This document shows, piece by piece, positions 7,720 through 13,601 of a DNA stretch of 15,862 nt. The position numbers were made by a program, and so were the translations under genes. The number at the start of each line of letters is the position of its first letter. Within the stretch, counting starts at the first letter, position 1. Source of the DNA: Acidobacteriaceae bacterium (GTDB lineage Bacteria; Acidobacteriota; Terriglobia; Terriglobales; Acidobacteriaceae); assembly GCA_003154055.1 (NCBI GenBank), contig PMCH01000324.1, positions 2,553 to 18,414 of the forward strand, read 5' to 3'. The notes under the pieces were generated by a model. The model saw nothing but the letters and a program-made list of their open reading frames with translations, searched no databases and was not told the DNA's origin.

Positions 7720-8829
7720 ATGAAAGCCGCTCTCACCACCGCGTTTCTCCTCTTGTTCGTTCCCCTGGCCGCAGCCACCGACCCCGCGCCCGTGCAGATC
7801 AAGATCCGCGATCTCACCATGGTGGAAGGCGTCCGTGAAAATCCGCTGATCGGATACGGCATGATTGTCGGGCTGGCGGGCACGGGAGACCGGCGGCAAA
7901 CCGTGTTCACCACCCAGACCCTGGCCAGTATTCTGCAGCGCATGGGCGCGCAGATTCCTGCCGGCTCGGTCCGCGTCAACAATGTGGCTGCGGTATTTGT
8001 CACGGCGAATCTTCCCGCCTTCGCGCGGCCCGGCGCGCAGGTGGACATTACCGTTTCCTCCATCGGCGACGCCAAGAGCCTGGAGGGTGGCATGCTCCTT
8101 CTGACCCCGCTCTACGGCGCCGATGGCCAGGTCTACGCTGCCGCTCAGGGTCCCCTCGCAGTCGGCGGATTCTCCGCCGGAGGTAGCGGCAACTCCAAAC
8201 AGTTGAACCACCCCACCGTGGGCCGCATCCCTGCCGGCGGACGAGTCGAACGCAGTCTGCCGTTCCCCTTCGATCGCCTCGTGCCGCTCTCGCTCCTTCT
8301 TCGCGAAGCCGACTTCAGTACCGCTGGCGACATTTCCGATGCCATCAACCGCGAATTCGGCCACGCCGTCGCCACCGCGCGCGATGGCGGACGCGTCGAG
8401 GTGGACTCCGCCTCCACCGGTCTCGCCAACCTCACCACCATCATGGCGAAAATTGAGAACCTCACCGTGGCCGTCCACCGCCGCGCTCGGGTTGTAGTCA
8501 ACGAACGTACCGGAACCGTTGTCATGGGAAAAGATGTGCGCCTGGGCGCCGTGTCGATTCTGCATGGTGGATTCTTGGTGCAGGTCTCCACCGAATTCAG
8601 CGTTTCCCAGCCCGAACCGCTCTCGCAAGGGAAAACTGCAGTCGTCGGCCAGCCGGACGTACAGACCAAGGAGCTTTCCGCCCGCCGCGTCGAGGTCGGC
8701 GAAGGAGCGAGCGTCGAACAGTTAGTCAATGGCCTGCAAACCATGGGCGCCACCGCCCGCGATGTGATCTCGATTCTGCAGGCCATCAAGGCTGCCGGAG
8801 CGCTCGATGCCGATCTGGAGGTGATCTAG
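7720..8829 (+). CDS. flgI: Flagellar P-ring protein FlgI
   Basis: 369 aa, full length for the family. A Sec signal peptide (residues 1-19, ending LAAA) precedes the conserved opening IRDLTMVEGVRENPLIGYG and VGLAGTGD. Further on are RVNNVAAVFVTANLP, DITVSSIGDAKSLEGG and LLLTPLYGADGQVYA, and the C-terminus has LVNGLQTMGATARDVISILQ and AIKAAGALDADLEV. FlgI subunits form the ring in the peptidoglycan layer with the help of FlgA. AGGAGC (7711-7716) lies at the flgH stop and sets the ATG at 7720. The last codons contain GGAGGTGATC (8817-8826), which also serves as a near-ideal ribosome site for the next gene. Confidence 0.96.
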   Translation: MKAALTTAFLLLFVPLAAATDPAPVQIKIRDLTMVEGVRENPLIGYGMIVGLAGTGDRRQTVFTTQTLASILQRMGAQIPAGSVRVNNVAAVFVTANLPAFARPGAQVDITVSSIGDAKSLEGGMLLLTPLYGADGQVYAAAQGPLAVGGFSAGGSGNSKQLNHPTVGRIPAGGRVERSLPFPFDRLVPLSLLLREADFSTAGDISDAINREFGHAVATARDGGRVEVDSASTGLANLTTIMAKIENLTVAVHRRARVVVNERTGTVVMGKDVRLGAVSILHGGFLVQVSTEFSVSQPEPLSQGKTAVVGQPDVQTKELSARRVEVGEGASVEQLVNGLQTMGATARDVISILQAIKAAGALDADLEVI

Positions 8830-9123
8830 TGGATATCTCGATGGCAGCACCGGTCGCGCAACTGCCCACCTCTCACCCCCCCCGTGGGCAAGGCCGAAAA
8901 AGCGGCCCGCGACTTCGAGGGCATCCTGCTCGGATCCTTGCTCGACTCGTTACAGAACACCTTTTCCGGAACTTCCGATGAGGACGGCGCGGCCGGGAGC
9001 AGCACCTATGGCCTCATGGGCACGCAGGCGCTAGCTTCGGCCATCGCGGCCCGCGGCGGAATCGGCATTGCGCAGCTCATTCTTCACCAGTGGAAACAAA
9101 CCAAAGTACCCAGTGCCGGTTGA
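8829..9123 (+). CDS. flgJ: FlgJ-type rod-binding protein, apparently frameshifted at a C8 run
   Basis: The frame from 8884 encodes the FlgJ rod-cap domain: KAARDFEGILLGSLLDSLQ, then TYGLMGTQALASAIAARGGIGIA. There is no muramidase domain, as in many bacteria outside the gamma group. This frame's only start is GTG 8884, directly after eight C and with no ribosome site. The expected start is GTG 8829, which overlaps the flgI stop and follows GGAGGTGATC with seven bases of spacing. It reads MDISMAAPVAQLPTSHPP and is exactly one base out of frame with the domain. With seven C instead of eight (8876-8883) the two join into a 97-aa protein. So this is a sequencing error, a mutation, a slippage site or, less likely, a short protein from 8884. 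The domain call is firm. Confidence 0.8.
8876..8883 (+). repeat. Mononucleotide tract C8 within flgJ
   Basis: Eight consecutive C lie between the codons for TSH and the conserved FlgJ domain. Tracts of this kind change length easily in replication and in sequencing. Loss of one C restores the flgJ frame. Confidence 0.85.
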
Positions 9124-9145
9124 ACCAAAGCTAGGAGGCAGCCTC

Positions 9146-9172
9146 TAAAGTTTTCTTGCACATCGCCGATCA
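9146..9172 (+). promoter_or_regulatory. Near-perfect sigma-28 (FliA) promoter upstream of flgM (distal)
   Basis: TAAAGTTT (9146-9153), an 11-base spacer, and GCCGATCA (9165-9172). Against the known consensus TAAAGTTT-N11-GCCGATAA, 15 of 16 bases match and the spacer is exact. It lies 22 bp after the flgJ stop and 94 bp before the flgM ATG. It marks the start of a late transcription unit, flgM to flgL. FlgM is the sigma-28 inhibitor, so this site would make a negative feedback loop. Confidence 0.85.
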
Positions 9173-9211
9173 AACCCTCAGCCCCAGGATGTGCGCGGGT
9201 TACTGCCCCAT

Positions 9212-9238
9212 TAAGGTCGGCTAAGAATCTGCCGATAG
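9212..9238 (+). promoter_or_regulatory. Second sigma-28-like promoter upstream of flgM (proximal)
   Basis: TAAGGTCG (9212-9219), 11 bases, GCCGATAG (9231-9238): 12 of 16 matches with exact spacing. It is 28 bp before the flgM ATG, a normal leader length, and 66 bp downstream of the stronger site. The two may act as tandem promoters, or this one may be a weak relic. The gap 9124-9266 holds nothing else that I can identify. Confidence 0.6.
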
Positions 9239-9266
9239 TAGGAAGCAGAAAGGATCGGTGAGGGCG

Positions 9267-9572
9267 ATGAGAGTTGAACTAAGAGCACACGGATCGGAAG
9301 GTCCGGAGCAGGCTAAGACGGACCAAACCCGGAAAACGCCGGGCTCCGCCACCCAGGAAAGCGGCGCGGCCCGACCTGACCAGGCACGGTTCTCGTTCGA
9401 TAAGGCGCGAGTGCAGACGCTCGAAGCCGCGGTCCTGGCGCAACCGGAAGTTCGGGAACAGAAAGTCGATGCATTGCGCCAGGCGGTTGGCAAAGGTGAG
9501 TATGCGGTCAGCGACACTCAGATCGCGGATGCCATTTCCGCCGACTTCGGCGCAGCTGCCGGGACCCGCTAA
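9267..9572 (+). CDS. flgM: Anti-sigma-28 factor FlgM
   Basis: 101 aa. The N-terminal half is charged and low-complexity, as expected for this largely unfolded protein. The C-terminal half (about 44-95: ARFSFDKARVQTLEAAVLAQ, then VDALRQAVGKGEY, SDTQIADAISADF) matches the FlgM helices that hold sigma-28 inactive. It is exported through the finished hook-basal body, which frees sigma-28 for late genes. I prefer ATG 9267 (MRVELRAHG, like other FlgM starts) to GTG 9258, which has AAAGGA three bases ahead and would add three residues. It heads the unit that also carries flgN, flgK and flgL. Confidence 0.87.
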   Translation: MRVELRAHGSEGPEQAKTDQTRKTPGSATQESGAARPDQARFSFDKARVQTLEAAVLAQPEVREQKVDALRQAVGKGEYAVSDTQIADAISADFGAAAGTR

Positions 9573-9584
9573 ACGAGGTGAGAC

Positions 9585-9755
9585 GTGGATCCGCTCCTGA
9601 CCAACCGTCTCGACCCGGCGCTGTTGCGCGTGTTTGAAAAGCGCGGCAATCAGCATGAGGCCCCTCCCCAGTGCCGCCGCCCGGCTGCGCCTGAAAAAGT
9701 GACTGAAGAAGAAAATCCGGATCCCCCTATACACGAAATTGACGACTTGGCCTGA
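9585..9755 (+). CDS. 56-aa ORF between flgM and flgN, unknown function
   Basis: GTG start with GAGGTGA (9575-9581) just ahead, 12 bp after the flgM stop and one base before the flgN ATG. The frame therefore fills the gap between two flagellar genes exactly. The product opens MDPLLTNRLDPALLRVFEKR, a possible amphipathic helix, has a basic Cys-containing middle (PQCRRPAAP, 28-36), and ends in an acidic stretch (EEENPDPP, then HEIDDLA). No signal peptide, membrane segment or known motif is seen. The ribosome site and tight packing argue that it is translated. It may aid FlgM or FlgN or couple their translation; I do not recognise the family. Confidence 0.6.
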   Translation: MDPLLTNRLDPALLRVFEKRGNQHEAPPQCRRPAAPEKVTEEENPDPPIHEIDDLA

Positions 9756-9756
9756 T

Positions 9757-10209
9757 ATGAATATGCCCCTGCCCCAACTCAGCGACCTCATCCAACAGCG
9801 GCTCGCGCTCCTCCACCGTCTGGCCGAGAGTCTTGAGGTAAGCCAGTCGGCGCTGGTCCGCAACGATGCGGAGGCAATCGCCCGCGGCGCCGCCCATCAG
9901 GCGGAACTCTGCCGCCAGTGGAGCGAGCTCGAGGATCAGTTGCGGCTCCAGTCCGCCCAGCACCCCCTGCCAACCAGCCACGCGGCTTCTGAGCATTCCG
10001 CCGCAATAGCGCACTCCGCGGAACTCGAACAGGAGTGGGACGCCCTGGGAACGCGGATTCGGCACCTTACCCGCGTGCACTGGTCCCTGCTGCGGCACTT
10101 GGAACGCAGCCTCGCGGTACTGGCCCGCGTGGTTGAGAGTTGCGCGTTGACCTACACACCTGAACCGGGTTCGCTCCGAACCGAGGTTCGGGCGCAGGTC
10201 GGAGATTAG
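9757..10209 (+). CDS. flgN: FlgN-like export chaperone for FlgK and FlgL
   Basis: 150 aa, mostly alpha-helical. The N-terminal part (LSDLIQQRLALLHRLAESLE, then SQSALVRNDAEAIARGAAHQ) and the length fit FlgN, and it lies directly before flgK and flgL, its known clients. FlgN keeps the junction proteins unfolded and brings them to the export gate. The sequence of this family is poorly conserved, so the call leans on position and helical pattern. The ATG at 9757 is one base after the stop of the 56-aa ORF and has no clear ribosome site, which suggests translational coupling. ATG 9763 is also possible. Confidence 0.7.
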   Translation: MNMPLPQLSDLIQQRLALLHRLAESLEVSQSALVRNDAEAIARGAAHQAELCRQWSELEDQLRLQSAQHPLPTSHAASEHSAAIAHSAELEQEWDALGTRIRHLTRVHWSLLRHLERSLAVLARVVESCALTYTPEPGSLRTEVRAQVGD

Positions 10210-10211
10210 CT

Positions 10212-11582
10212 ATGTCAGGACTCTACGGTTCGCTTTCCACCGCCTTGAGCGCCTTGTTCGCCAACCAGCAAGCGCTCGAAACATCCGCCAATAACGTCGC
10301 GAATGCCAATACCCCAGGATTCTCCCGGCAGCGGCCCGTGTTCGTTCCCGGCGACCCCGTGACGGTCGGCAGCTTGAGCTTCGGCATGGGAGTGGTCCTC
10401 GAAAAAATTCAAAGCCTGCGCGATCCCCTCCTCGAACTCCGTCTAGATCAGCAATCGCAACAGCAGGGAAAGCTCGACTCAACCCTCGGAGCGCTGCAAC
10501 AGATTCAGGTCACGTTCAGCGGCACCGATTCCGGCATCGGCAGCGCGGTCACCCAGTTTTTCGACAGCCTCCAGCAGCTCTCCACCGACCCCTCCAGCCT
10601 GTCGTTGCGGCAGGGAGTGTTGACCGCCGCCGGCAATCTGGCCACGGTCTTCAATACCAGTTCGCAAAATCTGCTCACCCAACGCGCCAATCTCGATCTC
10701 AACGTCACCCAGACGGTCGACGACATCAACACCCTCACCGCGCAGATCGCCACCGTCAATGGCCAGATCACGAACCTCGAGAACTTGAAGGAGGACGCCA
10801 GCGCATTCATCGACAAGCGCACCACCCTCATGCGCCAGCTCTCCGGCCTGGTTGACGTTTCCGTCATCCAGACCGAGCATGGGATCGCACTCACCACTTC
10901 CAACGGGACCCCGCTGGTTTCCGAAGCCACCAGCTTTCCGCTCAAGACCTTCGTCAGCACCGATGGAACGGAACATATCCTCGCCGAAGGCAAGGACATC
11001 ACCAGTTCCCTCTCCGGCGGCAAGCTCGGCGGACTGATCGCTGTCCGCGATACCACCATCCCGGGCCTTCAGAGTAATCTCGACCAGCTCGCCGCGGGCC
11101 TGGCTACCGCCCTAAATACCGCTCACCGCGCCGGGTTCGACCTCAACGGCAATGCGGGTGGGGACTTGTTCGTTCCTCCGCCGGCGGGCGGAGTGGGCGC
11201 TGCCTCCGCCCTTAGCGTCGCCATCGCCGATCCAGCATTGCTCGCCGCCAGTTCCGACGGCACTCCGGGCAGCAACGGAAACCTCATCGTGCTTTCCGCG
11301 GTCCACGACCAGGCCGTGGTTGCCGGGCAAAAGCCTTTGGATTTTTACTCCCGCCTGGTGTTCCAGGTAGGCAGCGATACGGCCAACGCCTCCGCCGACC
11401 TCACCGCCTCCAGCCTGATCCTCCAGCAACTCGAGGATCAGCGAGCATCCATCTCCGGCGTTTCGCTGGACGAAGAAGCGGCCAACATCGTGCGCTACCA
11501 GACCGCGTACCAAGCCGCTGCGCGGGTCGTCACTACCGTCAATAGCCTGCTCGACGCCGCCGTCAACCTGGGGAGGTACTGA
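10212..11582 (+). CDS. flgK: Hook-associated protein 1, FlgK
   Basis: 456 aa. The N-terminal rod-hook helix is intact (SGLYGSLSTALSALFANQQ, ETSANNVANANTPGFSRQ), as is the C-terminal one (SLDEEAANIVRYQTAYQAAA, RVVTTVNSLLDAAVNLG). Between them are the long helix of FlgK (about 80-190) and the variable outer domain. FlgK is the first of the two proteins joining hook to filament. GGAG (10201-10204) gives a seven-base spacer to the ATG, and the gene starts two bases after flgN. It is near the short end for FlgK, so the outer domain is reduced, which is common outside enterics. Confidence 0.94.
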   Translation: MSGLYGSLSTALSALFANQQALETSANNVANANTPGFSRQRPVFVPGDPVTVGSLSFGMGVVLEKIQSLRDPLLELRLDQQSQQQGKLDSTLGALQQIQVTFSGTDSGIGSAVTQFFDSLQQLSTDPSSLSLRQGVLTAAGNLATVFNTSSQNLLTQRANLDLNVTQTVDDINTLTAQIATVNGQITNLENLKEDASAFIDKRTTLMRQLSGLVDVSVIQTEHGIALTTSNGTPLVSEATSFPLKTFVSTDGTEHILAEGKDITSSLSGGKLGGLIAVRDTTIPGLQSNLDQLAAGLATALNTAHRAGFDLNGNAGGDLFVPPPAGGVGAASALSVAIADPALLAASSDGTPGSNGNLIVLSAVHDQAVVAGQKPLDFYSRLVFQVGSDTANASADLTASSLILQQLEDQRASISGVSLDEEAANIVRYQTAYQAAARVVTTVNSLLDAAVNLGRY

Positions 11583-11586
11583 TTCC

Positions 11587-12474
11587 ATGCGCGTCAATCC
11601 GAACCCATTTCCAGACATCCTGGCCGCACTGAACCAGACGCGCCAGGACCAGGAGACCGCCCTGCTCCAGCTCTCCTCGGGACGTCGAGTGAGCCAGCCC
11701 TCGGACGATCCCGCAGCCGCGGCCGTCCTGATCCAGAACCGCGATCAGTCAACCTTCAACGCCCGCTACCTTTCCAGTCTCGATTCCCTCCAGGGACAAT
11801 TCCAGACTGCCGATTCCACCATCAACTCGGTGGTGCTGGCACTGCAGCGCGCTGTAACCCTGGGCGTGGAAGGCGCCAATGGCACGCTCTCCGACCAGGA
11901 CCGCGCGGCCATTACGGGGGAGTTACAAGGCATCCAGGACCAGTTACTATCGCTGTCGAATACCTCGTTTCAGGGAAGATACCTATTTTCAGGGACGGTA
12001 ACGGCGACTCCGCCTTTCGTAAAAGATAACACCGTCGCGTCGGGTGTCCGCTATGACGGCAACAATGCCATCAACACGGTGCAGATCGGCGACGGTTACC
12101 GGATTGCCGCGAACCAGCCTGGATCGCAACTCTTTATCGCCCCGGGACACGACATGTTCCAGTCCATGACCGACCTGATCCAGGCCATGCAATCGAACAC
12201 GGGATTCAGTGCTGCGATCACATCGGTGCGCGACTCTCTCGACCATCTCTCCGGACAGCGCGTCTTCTACGGCAATGCTATGAACCAGGGCCAGTCGCAA
12301 TCCAACTACCTGGGCACCGCCAAGCTGCAACTAAGCCGGCAGGAAAACAGCCTGGCCGGGGCCGACATCGAAGCGGCCGCCAGCCGCCTGGTCAACGCTC
12401 AGAACTCCACCAACGCCACCCTCGCAGCCCTCGGCCGCATCTCGCAACTCAGCCTGTTTGACTATCTCAAGTAG
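11587..12474 (+). CDS. flgL: Hook-associated protein 3, FlgL
   Basis: 295 aa, typical of FlgL. The flagellin-like N-terminal coiled region reads QLSSGRRVSQPSDDPAAAAV, followed by LQGQFQTADSTINSVVLALQ and LSNTSFQGRYLFSGT, a strong FlgL hallmark. The C-terminal helix has TNATLAALGRISQLSLFDYLK. FlgL sits between FlgK and the filament. GGAGG (11572-11576) lies at the flgK stop with a ten-base spacer, and the two genes are four bases apart. It is the last gene of the late flagellar unit; non-coding palindromes follow. Confidence 0.94.
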   Translation: MRVNPNPFPDILAALNQTRQDQETALLQLSSGRRVSQPSDDPAAAAVLIQNRDQSTFNARYLSSLDSLQGQFQTADSTINSVVLALQRAVTLGVEGANGTLSDQDRAAITGELQGIQDQLLSLSNTSFQGRYLFSGTVTATPPFVKDNTVASGVRYDGNNAINTVQIGDGYRIAANQPGSQLFIAPGHDMFQSMTDLIQAMQSNTGFSAAITSVRDSLDHLSGQRVFYGNAMNQGQSQSNYLGTAKLQLSRQENSLAGADIEAAASRLVNAQNSTNATLAALGRISQLSLFDYLK

Positions 12475-12483
12475 CCCATGTAG

Positions 12484-12524
12484 GGACGGGTCTCCGACCC
12501 GTCCAGGCGGCCCGCCAGGGCCGC
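12484..12524. repeat. Two adjacent perfect palindromes after flgL (REP-like, possible terminator)
   Basis: Palindrome A is GGACGGGTC (12484-12492), TCC, GACCCGTCC (12496-12504). Palindrome B is GCGGCCC (12507-12513), GCCA, GGGCCGC (12518-12524). Both stems are perfect and only two bases separate them. They start ten bases after the flgL stop, so they may end or protect the flagellar transcript, but no T-run follows. Their form resembles the intergenic repeats that I recall as frequent in Acidobacteria. Confidence 0.55.
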
Positions 12525-12600
12525 AGCGCCCGAAGTAGCAGGGAATGCAGGCATCGGTTCTCATGCAATTTCATAACTGCCACCTTCTGGCTCTCACCAG

Positions 12601-12637
12601 CCTGTCATCCTGAGCGGAGCGCAGGACCTGCTTTTTC
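12601..12637. repeat. Intergenic repeat-like element with hairpin and T5 run
   Basis: The stretch contains TGTCATCCTGAGCGGAGCGC, closely like a dispersed intergenic motif (TGTCATCCTGAGCGAAGCG) that I recall from many acidobacterial genomes. TCCTG (12608-12612) pairs with CAGGA (12622-12626), with an inner GC/GC step, and GCAGGACCTGC (12621-12631) is itself a palindrome. TTTTT at 12632-12636 follows, so it could end transcription from flgL on the plus strand. The remainder of 12475-12774 shows no gene that I can support. Confidence 0.5.
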
Positions 12638-12774
12638 TCCCGGTTAACTATCTGGCATGGAGTGGATCGGTCAGGACGGCGTTCTTACGTGCTACCCCTT
12701 CCCACATTTCGAAAACCGCGAAACGTGCGGCACGAGGCCTATACTTGGATCGATTGTCGGAAAGGATAATCCTT

Positions 12775-13206
12775 ATGAATCGCAAGAGCCTTCTACTCGC
12801 CGTGATATTGACTCTGGCCTCGATGGCGTCGGCACAGAGCGCACCGCCCCCACCACCTCCCCCCGCAGGCGCGCCCGCCCCTCATGACCAGATGGGTGCC
12901 GAGCACCACAAGATGATGGAGATGCACCAGCATCACATGGAGGCCATGAAGGCCGACGTGGCTAAGATGAAAGCATCTCTCGAGCAACTGCAAGCCAACC
13001 TGGCCAAGATCAGTGAACCCACGGAGAAGGCGCGCTGGCAAGCCAACGTGGATCTGTGGAGCGTGATGGTTGGCCACATGGAACAGATGTCGAAGCACAT
13101 GGACGCCATGGGTCCCGGAATGGGCATGATGCCTCACGACAAGATGCACCACCACGGCATGGGCGACCAGCCTGCTCCTCCGCCCACCGCACCGAAACCG
13201 GAATAA
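12775..13206 (+). CDS. Secreted His- and Met-rich protein, possible metal binder
   Basis: 143 aa. Residues 1-20 are a clear signal peptide ending ASA, so the mature protein is periplasmic or secreted. A proline-rich linker (24-36) follows. There are 12 His and 19 Met, clustered as EHHKMMEMHQHHMEAM (43-58) and GPGMGMMPHDKMHHHGMG (113-130). Between them lies a predicted coiled helix (KADVAKMKASLEQLQANLAK, 59-78). His/Met clusters suggest binding of copper or another soft metal, but low-complexity sequence like this is weak evidence. AAAGGA (12761-12766) sets the ATG; a longer frame from TTG 12745 would spoil the signal peptide. It is not obviously linked to the flagellar genes. I do not recognise a named family. 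Confidence 0.8.
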   Translation: MNRKSLLLAVILTLASMASAQSAPPPPPPPAGAPAPHDQMGAEHHKMMEMHQHHMEAMKADVAKMKASLEQLQANLAKISEPTEKARWQANVDLWSVMVGHMEQMSKHMDAMGPGMGMMPHDKMHHHGMGDQPAPPPTAPKPE

Positions 13207-13467
13207 CTACTGGGCAAACCAGCTCGGCCGGCGGATGGCCCCGATCATGTCGTGGTGTCCGCCGTGCCTCGGCCCGGCGCGATGTCACAACATTAACGAG
13301 CGTCCCAAGCGAGACAGGACCGTGGAATCCCACTCTTGCGCGTACTTTGCGAATGAGTGGGCGCTGCGTACCGCTCTCTTCAGTAAATTTCTCCACTGAT
13401 TCGATTCTCGCATTTGTAACATCTGCGATTTTTGTTCGTGATGACAGCAGTCCCGCAACCCATTGCC

Positions 13468-13483
13468 CTGCAATCGCTTGCAG
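13468..13483 (+). terminator. Weak hairpin, possible terminator
   Basis: CTGCAA (13468-13473), TCGC, TTGCAG (13478-13483) is a perfect 6-bp stem followed by TTATTGATATT. The tail is only partly T-rich, and the nearest upstream gene ends 261 bp earlier, so this is a weak call. Confidence 0.25.
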
Positions 13484-13514
13484 TTATTGATATTAACTAT
13501 AAGTAATAGTCAAA

Positions 13515-13530
13515 TGTTCCACGTGGAACA
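13515..13530. promoter_or_regulatory. parS: parS site (ParB-binding centromere)
   Basis: TGTTCCACGTGGAACA is a perfect 16-bp palindrome and matches the known bacterial parS sequence (consensus TGTTNCACGTGNAACA); the symmetry extends by one base on each side. ParB loads here to organise and segregate the chromosome, spreading over nearby DNA. The site is intergenic, 71 bp before ppc. No parA or parB is in the window, which is normal for outlying sites. parS sites usually cluster in the origin-proximal part of the chromosome, so the window may lie there; I saw no DnaA-box cluster. Confidence 0.85.
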
Positions 13531-13567
13531 TCCTGCAAACTCGCGGTCTGTCGGCGGATGCCGTTTT

Positions 13568-13596
13568 TTGAAGGGCCGGATTCCAACCGCTAGAAT
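13568..13596 (+). promoter_or_regulatory. Candidate housekeeping promoter for ppc
   Basis: TTGAAG (13568-13573), a 17-base spacer, and TAGAAT (13591-13596) match the sigma-70 consensus at 4 of 6 and 5 of 6 bases. The -10 element ends five bases before the ppc ATG, so transcription would start at or next to the start codon, giving a leaderless message. No ribosome site is visible before the ATG, which agrees with this. Confidence 0.45.
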
Positions 13597-13601
13597 AGTC
13601 C

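Larger units (their letters stand above)
13207..13601. other. 395-bp non-coding gap before ppc
   Basis: Open frames crossing this stretch in several frames lack ribosome sites and protein-like sequence. It contains a small hairpin, an AT-rich patch (about 13484-13510) unlike its GC-rich surroundings, the parS site and the likely ppc promoter, each listed separately. Confidence 0.65.

Noticed and set aside
7648..8628. 326-aa open frame on the minus strand
   Set aside because: It is antisense to flgI, which has full family motifs; this is a shadow of GC-rich codon use.
13056..13490. 144-aa open frame after the His/Met-rich gene
   Set aside because: It overlaps that gene in another frame, has no ribosome site, and its sequence is Arg/Ser/Thr-rich without any motif.
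13440..13600. Replication origin beside parS
   Set aside because: There is an AT-rich patch, but I see no DnaA boxes of the TTATCCACA type and no dnaA or dnaN gene.
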